From JABDPF01 sp036351575 (GTDB taxonomy: Bacteria; Pseudomonadota; Gammaproteobacteria; Xanthomonadales; SZUA-36): DNA of 20,797 nucleotides. Positions within the stretch are counted from its first letter, which is position 1. Each line of letters opens with the position of its first letter. This document shows positions 7,296 to 14,337 of the stretch, in pieces. Both the position numbers and the translations under genes were made by a program. Under the pieces are notes generated by a model, which was given only the letters and a program-made list of their open reading frames with translations, was not told the DNA's origin and did not search any database. The stretch is taken from NCBI GenBank assembly GCA_036351575.1, contig JAZBPJ010000100.1, positions 1-20,797 on the forward strand. Direction: 5' to 3'.

Positions 7296-7321
7296 GCTCT
7301 TGCAGCTGTATGTGCAAGAGC
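7296..7321 (+). repeat. 9-bp perfect inverted repeat in the leader of the cysteine-synthase-family gene
   Basis: GCTCTTGCA (7296-7304), an 8-nt loop, then TGCAAGAGC (7313-7321). It follows a run of nine C's and lies 128 nt before the ATG. No T-run follows, so it is not an intrinsic terminator. It may be an RNA leader hairpin or a second operator. Confidence 0.45.
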
Positions 7322-7449
7322 TGGCCGTGCGGTATCTGATCGACCCGGATTTTTTCATCGTCAATCAAGTCCCGCACCGGCCACCCGGGGCGGAACCATT
7401 GCCGTACCGCACCGGTCCCGGCAGCGGAAACCGAAAAGAGACCGAGACC

Positions 7450-8472
7450 ATGAAAACCAACATCATCCAGAGCGAAGACTTCACGGCACAGACGCCGCAG
7501 CGCAGAAACGTTTATGACAGCGTGGCCGAGCTGGTGGCCGACCCGGAAAACCCGACCCCGATGATCCGCCTGGGCAAGCGTTTCAATCCTGCGTCCGAAC
7601 TGGAAATTTTCGTCAAGCTGGAGAGAAACAACCCCTTCGGCTCGATCAAGGACCGTACCGCGCTGTACCTGCTGAACGGGACCCCTCTGGACGAGGACCA
7701 GGTGCTGACGGAGCCCACCGCGGGCAACACCGGCATCGCGCTCGCGGCGCTCTCCAATGCCCGCGGCACACGGATCGAACTCGCGCTGCCCGATGGAACA
7801 CCCGAGGAGAAAAAAGCGCTGCTCAAGTTCCTGGGCGCGGAACTGCTGGAAGTGGAGGACGAACTGTGCCCGCTGTTCCCGACAGAAGGCGCCCGCGGGG
7901 TGGTCAAGAGCCTGGTCGAAAGCGCGGCTTACAACGGCCGCTACGTCAGCCCCAACCAGTACGAAAACGAATTGAACGTCGAGGCCCATTACCGCACCAC
8001 CGGGCCGGAAATATGGGCGCAGACCGGAGGGCAAATCGATTACTTCTTCGCCGCCTTCGGCACCTGCGGAACGATCACCGGTGTCGGCCGCTATCTCAAG
8101 GAACGCAACCCGGACGTAAAAATCATCGGCATCGAACCGGCCACGCGGCAACACCGCATGTCCGGCATCAAGCGTATCTCGGACCTGCCCGAGGAACACC
8201 GCCCGAAGATCCTGGACTACTCGCTGATTGACGAGATCATCCCGGTCACGGACGACGAGGCGTTCGGCGCAGGGGTCGAGGCAGCGCGTGTCGAGGGGCT
8301 GATGGTCGGACCGACCACCGGCGCCCTGCTCCATGCCGCTCGCCAGGTGGGCCGGACAAACAGCGGCACCGCCGTGGTCATCTCGCCCGACGACGCCACC
8401 AAGTACATCAGCACCTACTCGGCCTGGCTTTCTGAGCAGGAACAAAAAGCAAAACCGGGGTCAGAGTCGTAA
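7450..8472 (+). CDS. cysteine synthase-family PLP enzyme (CysK/CysM/CBS-like)
   Basis: 340 residues of fold-type II PLP enzyme. The PLP lysine is K67 in NPFGSIKDR, the substrate loop is TAGNTG (90-95, usually TSGNTG), and the PLP phosphate loop is GTCGT (204-208). PTTGA at 288-292 has threonine where the pyridine-binding serine usually lies, as in CysM-like enzymes. The GSIKDR motif and the Y-x-N-x-E-x-N...HYRTTGPE block also recall CysM. The likely reaction is beta-replacement on an activated serine, using sulfide or another nucleophile; the donor cannot be told. ATG 7450 fits the family start; the frame is open back to 7300 without a family-like sequence. The Fur-like site upstream suggests iron control. 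The last residues, KPGSES, and the stop codon lie inside a REP-like repeat. Confidence 0.82.
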   Translation: MKTNIIQSEDFTAQTPQRRNVYDSVAELVADPENPTPMIRLGKRFNPASELEIFVKLERNNPFGSIKDRTALYLLNGTPLDEDQVLTEPTAGNTGIALAALSNARGTRIELALPDGTPEEKKALLKFLGAELLEVEDELCPLFPTEGARGVVKSLVESAAYNGRYVSPNQYENELNVEAHYRTTGPEIWAQTGGQIDYFFAAFGTCGTITGVGRYLKERNPDVKIIGIEPATRQHRMSGIKRISDLPEEHRPKILDYSLIDEIIPVTDDEAFGAGVEAARVEGLMVGPTTGALLHAARQVGRTNSGTAVVISPDDATKYISTYSAWLSEQEQKAKPGSES

Positions 8473-8487
8473 AACGACCCTGATCCC
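8451..8487. repeat. REP-like palindrome, copy A (inverted)
   Basis: AAAACC (8451-8456) is followed by a 14-nt arm (8457-8470, GGGGTCAGAGTCGT), loop AAA and a 14-nt arm (8474-8487, ACGACCCTGATCCC). The arms pair except for one A-C mismatch and one G-T wobble. Size, loop length and the outer GGGGTCAGAG match the copies near 16791 and 19351. The AAAACC flank is the reverse complement of their GGTTTT flank, so this copy is inverted. It contains the TAA of the preceding gene (8470-8472). Confidence 0.7.
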
Positions 8488-8540
8488 TGCCGCCGATTCC
8501 GCGGTACTTGACCGGACCCGTCCGATCGGGCTGGAGTTTG

Positions 8541-8549
8541 TGGTATCTT
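8541..8549 (+). promoter_or_regulatory. possible extended -10 promoter for the polyphosphate:AMP phosphotransferase gene
   Basis: TGGTATCTT (8541-8549) fits an extended -10 (TGn followed by TATCTT), 36 nt before ATG 8585. A TTGACC at 8508-8513 is too far away to be its -35. Low certainty. Confidence 0.28.
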
Positions 8550-8584
8550 CCAGCAAAATTCGTTGAGGGACCCGGGGAGTGGGA

Positions 8585-10102
8585 ATGTTCCAGACGGCGG
8601 AGCTCGGCCAGGCATTATCCAAGAAAGAATTCAAACAGCAGGAACGCGTATTGCGCACCAATCTCCTTGCTCTTCAGCAGGAAGTGCGAAAACGCAACCA
8701 GTTTCCGGTATTGATCGATTTCGCCGGCGTGCGCGGCGCCGGGAAAGGTACGTCCGTGAACCTGCTCAACAAGTGGATGGACGCGCGCTGGATTCGCACG
8801 CACGCCTACGACCATCCAAGCGATGAGGAATCCCAGCGCCCGGCGTTCTGGAAATTCTGGCGCCACCTGCCGCCGAACGGACAGATCGGCATCCACATGA
8901 GCGGCCGGTATTCCCGCCCGCTGCTGGACTATGTCTACGGCGAAATCAACGAATTTCACTTCAAGCGCGCGCTCAGACGCATCAACAACTTCGAAAAAGC
9001 CCTGGCCGACGACGGCGCCATGATCCTGAAGTTCTGGATGCACATCAGCAAGGATGTTCAGAAGGAACGTCTTGAAACGCTGGAAAACGACCCGCTGCGC
9101 AAGTGGCGCATGTCGGAAATCGACTGGAAACACTATGAAATGTACGACCGCTTCATCGAGGCGGCCGAGCAGATCATCTCGGTGACGAACACCGGCCATG
9201 CCCCCTGGGAAATCGTGGAAGGCCAGGATTACTTCTATCGCAGCCTGCGCGTAGGGGAGATCATCCAGGACCGCATGGAGCGTCACCTGGTGAGCGAGGA
9301 AATCCGCCAGAAATACCTGGCCGAAATGCGCCAGCGCATGGAAGAAAAAGCCGAGACGCATGAAAACGAGGGCATCAACACCGGCCTGACCATCTTCGAC
9401 CAGGTCGACCTGAGCAAGGAAATCACCAAGAAGCAATACAAGAAGCAGCTGCCGGTAGCGCAGGCACAGCTCGCCAACCTGCATGCGCAGGCCGTGCAGA
9501 AAAACATCTCCACCATCCTGGTATTCGAAGGTCCCGACGCAGCCGGCAAAGGGGGCTGCATCCGCCAGATCACCGAGGTCCTGGACGCGCGTTATTTCAA
9601 GGTTTACCCCTTTTCCGCGCCGACCGAGATCGAGCGCGCCCACCACTACCTGTGGCGATTCTGGAGCTGTATACCGATGGCCGGGCGCATGACCATCTTC
9701 GACCGCAGCTGGTACGGCCGCGTCCTGGTGGAGCGCATCGAGGGTTTTGCCGGCGATGACGAATGGCGCCGGGCCTTCGCCGAAATAAATGATTTCGAGG
9801 AGCAGCTCATCGACAGCGGCATCGTTCTGCTGAAGTTCTGGCTGCAGATCAGCAAGGAAGAGCAGCTCGGACGCTTCCAGTCGCGCGAAGAAATCGAGCA
9901 CAAGCGCTGGAAACTGCAGGACGAGGACTGGCGGAACCGGGAACGGTGGGACGAATACAACCTGGCCGCGCACGAAATGATCCAGCAGACCTCGGTCAAA
10001 GGCTCCCCCTGGATCCTGGTGGAAAACGAAAACAAGCACTTCGGGCGCATCAAGGTGCTCAATGCGGTCTGTGCCGCGCTGGAAAACGCTCTCGCGGATT
10101 GA
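8585..10102 (+). CDS. pap: polyphosphate:AMP phosphotransferase (two-domain PPK2)
   Basis: 505 residues with two PPK2-type P-loop kinase domains, the known layout of PAP, which transfers phosphate from polyphosphate to AMP to make ADP in the cytoplasm. Domain 1 (about 40-235) has Walker A GVRGAGKG at 48-55. Domain 2 (about 308-500) has Walker A EGPDAAGKG at 315-323 and the PPK2 signature DRSWYGR at 373-379. In domain 1 the matching place reads HMSGRYSR, so that half is probably structural, as in characterised PAPs. I choose ATG 8585 (MFQTAELGQ), which matches the family N-terminus; a GTG at 8579 is in frame but is overlapped by the GGGGAG ribosome site (8574-8579). The pit/DUF47 pair is convergent downstream, so phosphate genes cluster here. 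Confidence 0.92.
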   Translation: MFQTAELGQALSKKEFKQQERVLRTNLLALQQEVRKRNQFPVLIDFAGVRGAGKGTSVNLLNKWMDARWIRTHAYDHPSDEESQRPAFWKFWRHLPPNGQIGIHMSGRYSRPLLDYVYGEINEFHFKRALRRINNFEKALADDGAMILKFWMHISKDVQKERLETLENDPLRKWRMSEIDWKHYEMYDRFIEAAEQIISVTNTGHAPWEIVEGQDYFYRSLRVGEIIQDRMERHLVSEEIRQKYLAEMRQRMEEKAETHENEGINTGLTIFDQVDLSKEITKKQYKKQLPVAQAQLANLHAQAVQKNISTILVFEGPDAAGKGGCIRQITEVLDARYFKVYPFSAPTEIERAHHYLWRFWSCIPMAGRMTIFDRSWYGRVLVERIEGFAGDDEWRRAFAEINDFEEQLIDSGIVLLKFWLQISKEEQLGRFQSREEIEHKRWKLQDEDWRNRERWDEYNLAAHEMIQQTSVKGSPWILVENENKHFGRIKVLNAVCAALENALAD

Positions 10103-10115
10103 CGGATCGGTTCTC

Positions 10116-10142
10116 GACCCTGCCCGCCGCGGGCGCCGGGTC
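10116..10142. terminator. possible bidirectional hairpin between convergent genes
   Basis: GACCC (10116-10120) pairs with GGGTC (10138-10142), and inside it GCCC (10122-10125) with GGGC (10131-10134), with small bulges. It fills the 38-bp gap between the PAP stop and the DUF47 stop and overlaps the DUF47 stop codon. There is no T-run on either side, so termination would depend on the stem alone. Confidence 0.35.
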
Positions 10143-10794
10143 AGATAACCGCTTTCATGGCCGCAAATTCGAGTTCATCCGCCGCATCTTCCGCCCTGTC
10201 GGCCAGGTCGGCAATCAGGCGCGTCAATCGTTCCAGGTGAATTTTTTCATCGAGGCCCAGGCTTTCGGATTCAAAAACGCTGCGGGCGAAAGCCAGTTCC
10301 AACTTGTCGACCTCGGTCTCGATTTCGCAGACGCGGGCGACGTGATGGTGCAGCGCCTCGATCTTTCCTTTCGTCTTGAAAAAATCGTGCAGCCCTTTTC
10401 GCAGTTCGTAAAAGCAGTCCAGGCTCCTGGAACATACATCCAGCATCGCGGCGACGTGTTCCGCGGGAATCCGCGGCCGCTGGGCCAGGATAAAAAACGC
10501 GACGTCCTCGGCCTTTCCCGCGATGGCGTCCACCGCTTCGACCAGGCGGTAGACGTCCGAACGCAAGTTCGGCAGGAAGGCGCCGCTCAGCAGCGCTTCG
10601 CGGATCTTCTTTTCCAGATGGTCTGCGCGGGACTCGATACGCTTCACCTTCCGCGCCAGTTCATAAGCCGATTCATCGTTTGCCGACGTGTACTCCAGCA
10701 GCACCTTCTGCATCGTTTCCAGGCATTCCTGCACGGTGGAAAGGTGCTTCAGCACCAGTTTCCTCACCTCGTTTTCTTTCTTGAAGATCAACAT
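10141..10794 (-). CDS. DUF47 family PhoU-like protein, Pit accessory
   Basis: 217 residues, all-helical, of the DUF47/TIGR00153 family related to PhoU. Typical blocks are RKLVLKHLSTVQECLETMQ, KRIESRADHLEKKIREALL with the metal-binding-type ExRAD pattern, RSDVYRLVEAVDAIAGKAEDVAFF and EIETEVDKLE. Members are nearly always encoded next to Pit transporters and are thought to modulate phosphate uptake. Here it lies 45 nt downstream of pit on the same strand, so the two form an operon. ATG 10792-10794 has GAGGA at about 8 nt. The length is normal and nothing appears missing. Confidence 0.9.
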   Translation of the reverse strand: MLIFKKENEVRKLVLKHLSTVQECLETMQKVLLEYTSANDESAYELARKVKRIESRADHLEKKIREALLSGAFLPNLRSDVYRLVEAVDAIAGKAEDVAFFILAQRPRIPAEHVAAMLDVCSRSLDCFYELRKGLHDFFKTKGKIEALHHHVARVCEIETEVDKLELAFARSVFESESLGLDEKIHLERLTRLIADLADRAEDAADELEFAAMKAVI

Positions 10795-10839
10795 GTCTGA
10801 ATCCTCGTGGTTCAGGCCGCAACGACGACCCGCTTCATT

Positions 10840-11871
10840 TCACGGCAGCAGGCGGTAAAGGACCGCGGAAAAAACGCCGGCGCACAACGGCATGGCCACC
10901 CAACCAAGGAAAATGCCGTACAGCCTCCTGCGACCGACCGAACTCATGCCCTTGCTCAGGCCAACCCCGACCACGCCGCCCACGATGGCCTGGGACGTCG
11001 ACACCGGCAGGCCTGCCATGGCAAAAAAATGCACGCCGAGCGCTGCAGCCAGCTGGGCCGAGAGCGCGCCGCCGTAATCGAGCGGCGTGATGCTCTTTCC
11101 CACCGTGGTCGTCACGCGCTGACCGAAGGTCATTGCGCCGATCGCCAGCGAAACGCCGCCAAGCAGCGCCAGCCAGTGCCCTTTTTCGGGAAACCTGGCC
11201 AGCAACGGCCCGATCGCGTTGCCGACATCGTTGGCGCCGAGCGAATAGGAAACATAGGCCGCGGTTACGACCGCCGCAATCGATATCACCCTGGACCGGG
11301 TGAGCGTGCTGACCCGCCCCAGGAACAGGCCGAGCATCCTGTAAAACGCGAAAGCAAGCAGCAGGGTCAGGAGCGGGCTGACCACCCAGGCGCCGGCTAT
11401 TTTCAGCAGCACGCCAAGCTTGAAATAAGTGAAGTTCAAGCCGACGATACCGACCCCCGCGCCCGCCACCGCGCCGACGATGGCCTGCGATGTCGATACC
11501 GGGAGACTGGAAAACGTGGCCAGCGTCACGAACAGGCCCGCCGACAGCAGTGCTACGAGGATCGCCTTGTCCGGCAGGCGGTCGTCCGGGAACCGGGAGC
11601 GGAACACCGCGCCGGCTTCTTCGCCGTTGTGTTCCTCCCAGGCCTGCTGCTCCGCAATCACGATGCCATTGCCGATGGTTTCCATCACGTGGTGCCCCTG
11701 GATCATGCCGCCGAGAATCACGAACACGGCCATGATCGCCACGGCCTTGCGGTAGGAAATGATCTGCGCCCCCACTGTCGTTCCGATGCAGTTTGCGGCA
11801 TCGTTCGCGCCGATATTCCAGCCCACGTAGAAGCCGGCGAGAATCATCAGGACCGCGGTCACTGTTTCCAT
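10840..11871 (-). CDS. pit: PiT-family inorganic phosphate transporter
   Basis: 343 residues, highly hydrophobic. Both PiT signature repeats are visible: GWNIGANDAANCIGTTVGA near the N-terminus (about 17-35) and SYSLGANDVGNAIGPLLA in the second half. Each half also carries the LPVSTSQAIVG motif (SSLPVSTSQAIVGAVAG and AGLPVSTSQAIVGGVVG), showing the inverted-repeat origin of the fold. PiT proteins import metal-phosphate or phosphate with H+ or Na+ across the inner membrane. I start at METVTAVLMILAG (ATG 11869-11871), preceded by GGGGAA; the frame is open to 12003 but that extension is polar and unlike the family. It is co-directional with the DUF47 gene downstream and diverges from the DUF1538 operon. 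Confidence 0.92.
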   Translation of the reverse strand: METVTAVLMILAGFYVGWNIGANDAANCIGTTVGAQIISYRKAVAIMAVFVILGGMIQGHHVMETIGNGIVIAEQQAWEEHNGEEAGAVFRSRFPDDRLPDKAILVALLSAGLFVTLATFSSLPVSTSQAIVGAVAGAGVGIVGLNFTYFKLGVLLKIAGAWVVSPLLTLLLAFAFYRMLGLFLGRVSTLTRSRVISIAAVVTAAYVSYSLGANDVGNAIGPLLARFPEKGHWLALLGGVSLAIGAMTFGQRVTTTVGKSITPLDYGGALSAQLAAALGVHFFAMAGLPVSTSQAIVGGVVGVGLSKGMSSVGRRRLYGIFLGWVAMPLCAGVFSAVLYRLLP

Positions 11872-11888
11872 GCGTTCCCCGTGAATCA

Positions 11889-11908
11889 GCCCGAAACACG
11901 CTTCGGGC
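11889..11908. repeat. inverted repeat in the pit / DUF1538 divergent region
   Basis: GCCCGAA (11889-11895), loop ACACGC, TTCGGGC (11902-11908). It lies 18 bp upstream of the pit ATG, so it would be in the pit leader and could occlude or regulate translation. No Pho-box-like direct repeats were recognised nearby. Confidence 0.35.
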
Positions 11909-11946
11909 CCGGCGGACGGACACTCCATCCGCTTCCGTTGCACCTG

Positions 11947-11975
11947 TTTCCATCTTTCTTGTTCTATAGGATACT
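11947..11975 (+). promoter_or_regulatory. possible promoter of the DUF1538-PII-CBS-glgP operon
   Basis: TTTCCA (11947-11952) and GATACT (11970-11975) are separated by 17 nt, each matching the sigma-70 boxes at four of six positions. The start point would be about 40 nt before the first coding start. This is the best match in the 154-bp divergent region but is weak. Confidence 0.3.
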
Positions 11976-12025
11976 GCCGCAACGGGTCGATCCGCCAAAC
12001 CAATCAGACGGAAAACAGCCAGGCA

Positions 12026-12760
12026 TTGAAAGCCCTGCTCATACAATTCGCCAGATCGCTGCGCCAGAGCTTCCAGGATTTGCTGCCCATCATCCTGGTC
12101 ATCGCGTTCTTCCAGTTGGTCGTTCTGCGCCAGCCCGTGCCGCAATTCGGCCAGATCCTGGCCGGGGGGTTGATGGTGCTGGTGGGCCTCAGCCTGTTCG
12201 TGCAGGGCCTGCAGATGGCGCTGTTTCCTCTCGGCGAGGACATGGCCTATGACTTCGTGCGCAAGGGCAACCTGTTCCTGCTGCTGCTGTTCGCCTTTAC
12301 GCTGGGCTTCGGCACGACGGTGGCCGAGCCCGCGCTGATCGCGATCGCCGAGGAAGCATCCGAGATCGCCGCGACGGGCGGCGTGATCGAGGACGTGCAG
12401 GAAGCCCGTGAACGATACGCGACCGGCCTGCGACTGGTCGTGGCCCTGGCCGTCGGCTTCGCGCTGCTGGTCGGCGTGATCCGAATACTCAAGGGCTGGC
12501 CGGTGCAGTACCTGATCATCGGCGGCTATATCGGCGTCGTTGTCATGACGGCCTTTGCGCCCAAGGAAATCATCGGTATCGCCTACGACTCGGGGGGCGT
12601 AACCACGTCCACGGTCACCGTGCCGCTGGTCGCCGCGCTCGGCATCGGCCTGGCCAACACGATCCGCGGCCGTGACCCACTGATCGACGGCTTCGGCCTG
12701 ATCGCCTTCGCCTCGCTGACGCCCATGATTTTCGTCATGGCTTACGGGATGTTTTTCTGA
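12026..12760 (+). CDS. DUF1538 membrane protein, first sister subunit
   Basis: 244 residues of the DUF1538 family of putative transporters. About six hydrophobic segments are visible. Two motifs stand out: GFGTTVAEPALIA at about 94-106, and YDSGGVTTSTVTVPLVAALG at 187-206, followed by DGFGLIAFASLTPM. The second motif is identical, all 20 residues, in the next gene. The only start codon available in this frame is TTG 12026; upstream the frame remains open without ATG or GTG, and the ribosome site (CCAGG) is poor, so the N-terminus is uncertain and expression may be low or controlled. DUF1538 proteins are often single chains with two such halves; here the halves are separate genes 7 bp apart. 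Substrate unknown. Confidence 0.82.
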   Translation: MKALLIQFARSLRQSFQDLLPIILVIAFFQLVVLRQPVPQFGQILAGGLMVLVGLSLFVQGLQMALFPLGEDMAYDFVRKGNLFLLLLFAFTLGFGTTVAEPALIAIAEEASEIAATGGVIEDVQEARERYATGLRLVVALAVGFALLVGVIRILKGWPVQYLIIGGYIGVVVMTAFAPKEIIGIAYDSGGVTTSTVTVPLVAALGIGLANTIRGRDPLIDGFGLIAFASLTPMIFVMAYGMFF

Positions 12761-12767
12761 GGACGCC

Positions 12768-13559
12768 ATGATGGAAGCGCTCATCAGTTTCGGCGGAACC
12801 GTGCTCAGCATGCTGAAGGACGTGCTGCCCATCGCCGCCATCCTGATCGGCTTCCAGGTGCTGGTGCTGCGCCGCCCGCTCAGAAACCCGCTGCGTATCG
12901 CGGCCGGTCTCGTATTCGTGCTGCTGGGCCTGGCGCTGTTCCTCGAAGGACTGGAACTCGCGCTGTTCCCCCTGGGCCGTTTGATGGCGGAGCAGCTGAC
13001 CCTGCCCTCTTTCGTGCTCGGTGAAGGCGTCACCGACATCACCGGTTTCCACTGGACCGATTATGTCTGGGTTTATGTTTTCGCCGCGGCGATCGGCTTC
13101 GCCACCACGGTCGCGGAGCCGGCCCTGATCGCGGTTTCGATCAAGGCCAACCAGGTCTCCGGCGGCACGATCACGGTCAACGGCCTGCGTTTCGCGGTCG
13201 CGGTCGGGGTAGCCGTCGGCGTTGCGCTGGGCTCGTTCCGGATCGTGACCGGAACCCCGCTGCACTGGTACATTATCGCCGGCTACGTGATCGTCATCGC
13301 ACAAACCATGAAAGCGCCGCGCGCCATTATCCCGCTGGCCTACGATTCGGGCGGCGTCACGACCTCGACCGTGACCGTGCCCCTGGTGGCCGCGCTCGGC
13401 CTGGGCCTGGCGGAAACCATACCCGGGCGCAGTGCGCTGCTGGACGGCTTCGGCCTGATCGCATTCGCCAGCCTGTTCCCCATGATTTCCGTCATGGCCT
13501 ACGCTCAAATCAGCGAATGGCGCTCGAAGCGCGCCCGCGAAGCGAATTCGGAAGATTAA
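12768..13559 (+). CDS. DUF1538 membrane protein, second sister subunit
   Basis: 263 residues, homologous along its length to the preceding protein: PIAAILIGFQVLVLRRPL matches PIILVIAFFQLVVLRQPV, GFATTVAEPALIA (about 110-122) matches GFGTTVAEPALIA, and YDSGGVTTSTVTVPLVAALG (193-212) is identical. It has an extra segment of about 20 residues (LGEGVTDITGFHWTDYVWV) before the TVAEPAL helix and a polar, charged C-terminal tail. GAGGA at 12759-12763 overlaps the previous stop; spacing suits the second of two tandem ATGs (12771) better, so the protein may begin MEALIS. The pair probably forms a heterodimeric or pseudo-symmetric transporter. The PII-like gene starts 19 nt later. Confidence 0.85.
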   Translation: MMEALISFGGTVLSMLKDVLPIAAILIGFQVLVLRRPLRNPLRIAAGLVFVLLGLALFLEGLELALFPLGRLMAEQLTLPSFVLGEGVTDITGFHWTDYVWVYVFAAAIGFATTVAEPALIAVSIKANQVSGGTITVNGLRFAVAVGVAVGVALGSFRIVTGTPLHWYIIAGYVIVIAQTMKAPRAIIPLAYDSGGVTTSTVTVPLVAALGLGLAETIPGRSALLDGFGLIAFASLFPMISVMAYAQISEWRSKRAREANSED

Positions 13560-13578
13560 TCGTCAAAGAGGATAATCC

Positions 13579-13929
13579 ATGCACTTCAAACTCATAATCG
13601 CCATGGTCGAAGACCATCACACAGAAGAGATCCTCAATGCCGCCCGCGAGGAAGGCGCTACCGGCGCCACGGTATTGAACCAGGCACGCGGCGAGGGTCT
13701 GAGCCCGACCAAGACGTTTCTTGGCCTGAGTATCGGCAACCAGGTCGATGTCATCATGATGCTGGTAGAAGAACACCTCAGCCGTCACATCCTGGAAAAA
13801 ATCGCCGAGGTCGGTGAATTCGACCAGACGCCCGGAACGGGCATCACATTCCAGATCGACGTGGACGACGCCATCGGCGTCAGGCACCAGATCAGCGCCC
13901 TGACCGAAACCGTGGAGGACAGGATATGA
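13579..13929 (+). CDS. divergent PII-like (GlnB-fold) signalling protein
   Basis: 116 residues with the GlnB-type pattern: beta strand HFKLIIAMVEDHHTEEILNAA, then REEGATGATVLNQARGEG, strand VDVIMMLVEEH, helix HILEKIAEVGEF, and a B-loop-like PGTGI leading to strand TFQIDVDDAIGV. PII proteins are trimers that bind ATP, ADP or related nucleotides and control transporters or enzymes. Here the T-loop region (GEGLSPTKTFLGLSIG) is short and has no uridylylation-type tyrosine, and the canonical TGKIGDGKI is replaced by TPGTGI, so it is not a GlnB/GlnK orthologue. Lying directly behind two membrane genes, it is likely to gate or sense for them, as GlnK does for AmtB. Ribosome site AGAGGA lies 8 nt before ATG. 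Confidence 0.82.
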   Translation: MHFKLIIAMVEDHHTEEILNAAREEGATGATVLNQARGEGLSPTKTFLGLSIGNQVDVIMMLVEEHLSRHILEKIAEVGEFDQTPGTGITFQIDVDDAIGVRHQISALTETVEDRI

Positions 13930-14333
13930 AACCCGGCAAACCCATCATTCGCGTGCGCGAAGTCATGAAAAAAGACGTGGACATCGTCGACGGCATGCTG
14001 ACCGTCGGTGAAGCCATTCGCGGCATGAAATACCCGGAAACCCGCACGATGATCGTCAACAAGCGCTACGACGACGACGAGTACGGCGTGGTCATGTTCC
14101 GGGACGTGGCCAAGCGCATACTTGCGCCCGACCGCTCTCCAGAAAGGGTCAACATGTACGAGATCATGTCCAAACCGGTACTCAGCGTCGATCCCGAAAT
14201 GGATGTCCGGTACTGCACCAAGCTGTTCGACCGCTTCGGCCTCTCGCGTGCGCCCGTTGTCGCCGATGGTAAGATTATCGGCCTCGTCAGCTATACCGAT
14301 ATCGTGCTCAAAAGCGTCATGCTACAGGGTTGA
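13926..14333 (+). CDS. two-CBS-domain protein
   Basis: 135 residues made of two CBS motifs: CBS1 about 9-66 (VREVMKKDVDIVDGMLTVGE... to GVVMFRDVAKRIL) and CBS2 about 76-132 (MYEIMSKPVLSVDPEMDV... to GLVSYTDIVLKSV). CBS pairs (Bateman modules) usually bind AMP, ADP, ATP or S-adenosylmethionine. This one stands alone with no attached enzyme or channel. The start ATG overlaps the stop of the PII-like gene by four bases (ATGA), a sign of translational coupling, and the glgP start follows after 4 nt. It is therefore probably a nucleotide sensor working with the PII-like protein and the DUF1538 pair, or with glycogen phosphorylase. Confidence 0.88.
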   Translation: MKPGKPIIRVREVMKKDVDIVDGMLTVGEAIRGMKYPETRTMIVNKRYDDDEYGVVMFRDVAKRILAPDRSPERVNMYEIMSKPVLSVDPEMDVRYCTKLFDRFGLSRAPVVADGKIIGLVSYTDIVLKSVMLQG

Positions 14334-14337
14334 ATAC

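Noticed and set aside
7273..8445. 390-codon minus-strand frame opposite the cysteine-synthase-family gene
   Set aside because: Low-complexity charged product and no motifs; the plus-strand enzyme is certain.
8615..10039. 474-codon minus-strand frame opposite the polyphosphate:AMP phosphotransferase gene
   Set aside because: Antisense shadow; the plus-strand frame has both PPK2 domains in full.
10835..13042. 735-codon open frame on the minus strand across pit and both DUF1538 genes
   Set aside because: It is antisense to clearly recognisable membrane proteins, the product is rich in R, G, H, D and Q without motifs, and long antisense frames are common in GC-rich DNA.
14122..14337. Upstream in-frame extension of glgP
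   Set aside because: It overlaps the CBS gene in another frame and does not look like a phosphorylase N-terminus; ATG 14338 has a suitable ribosome site and family-like start.
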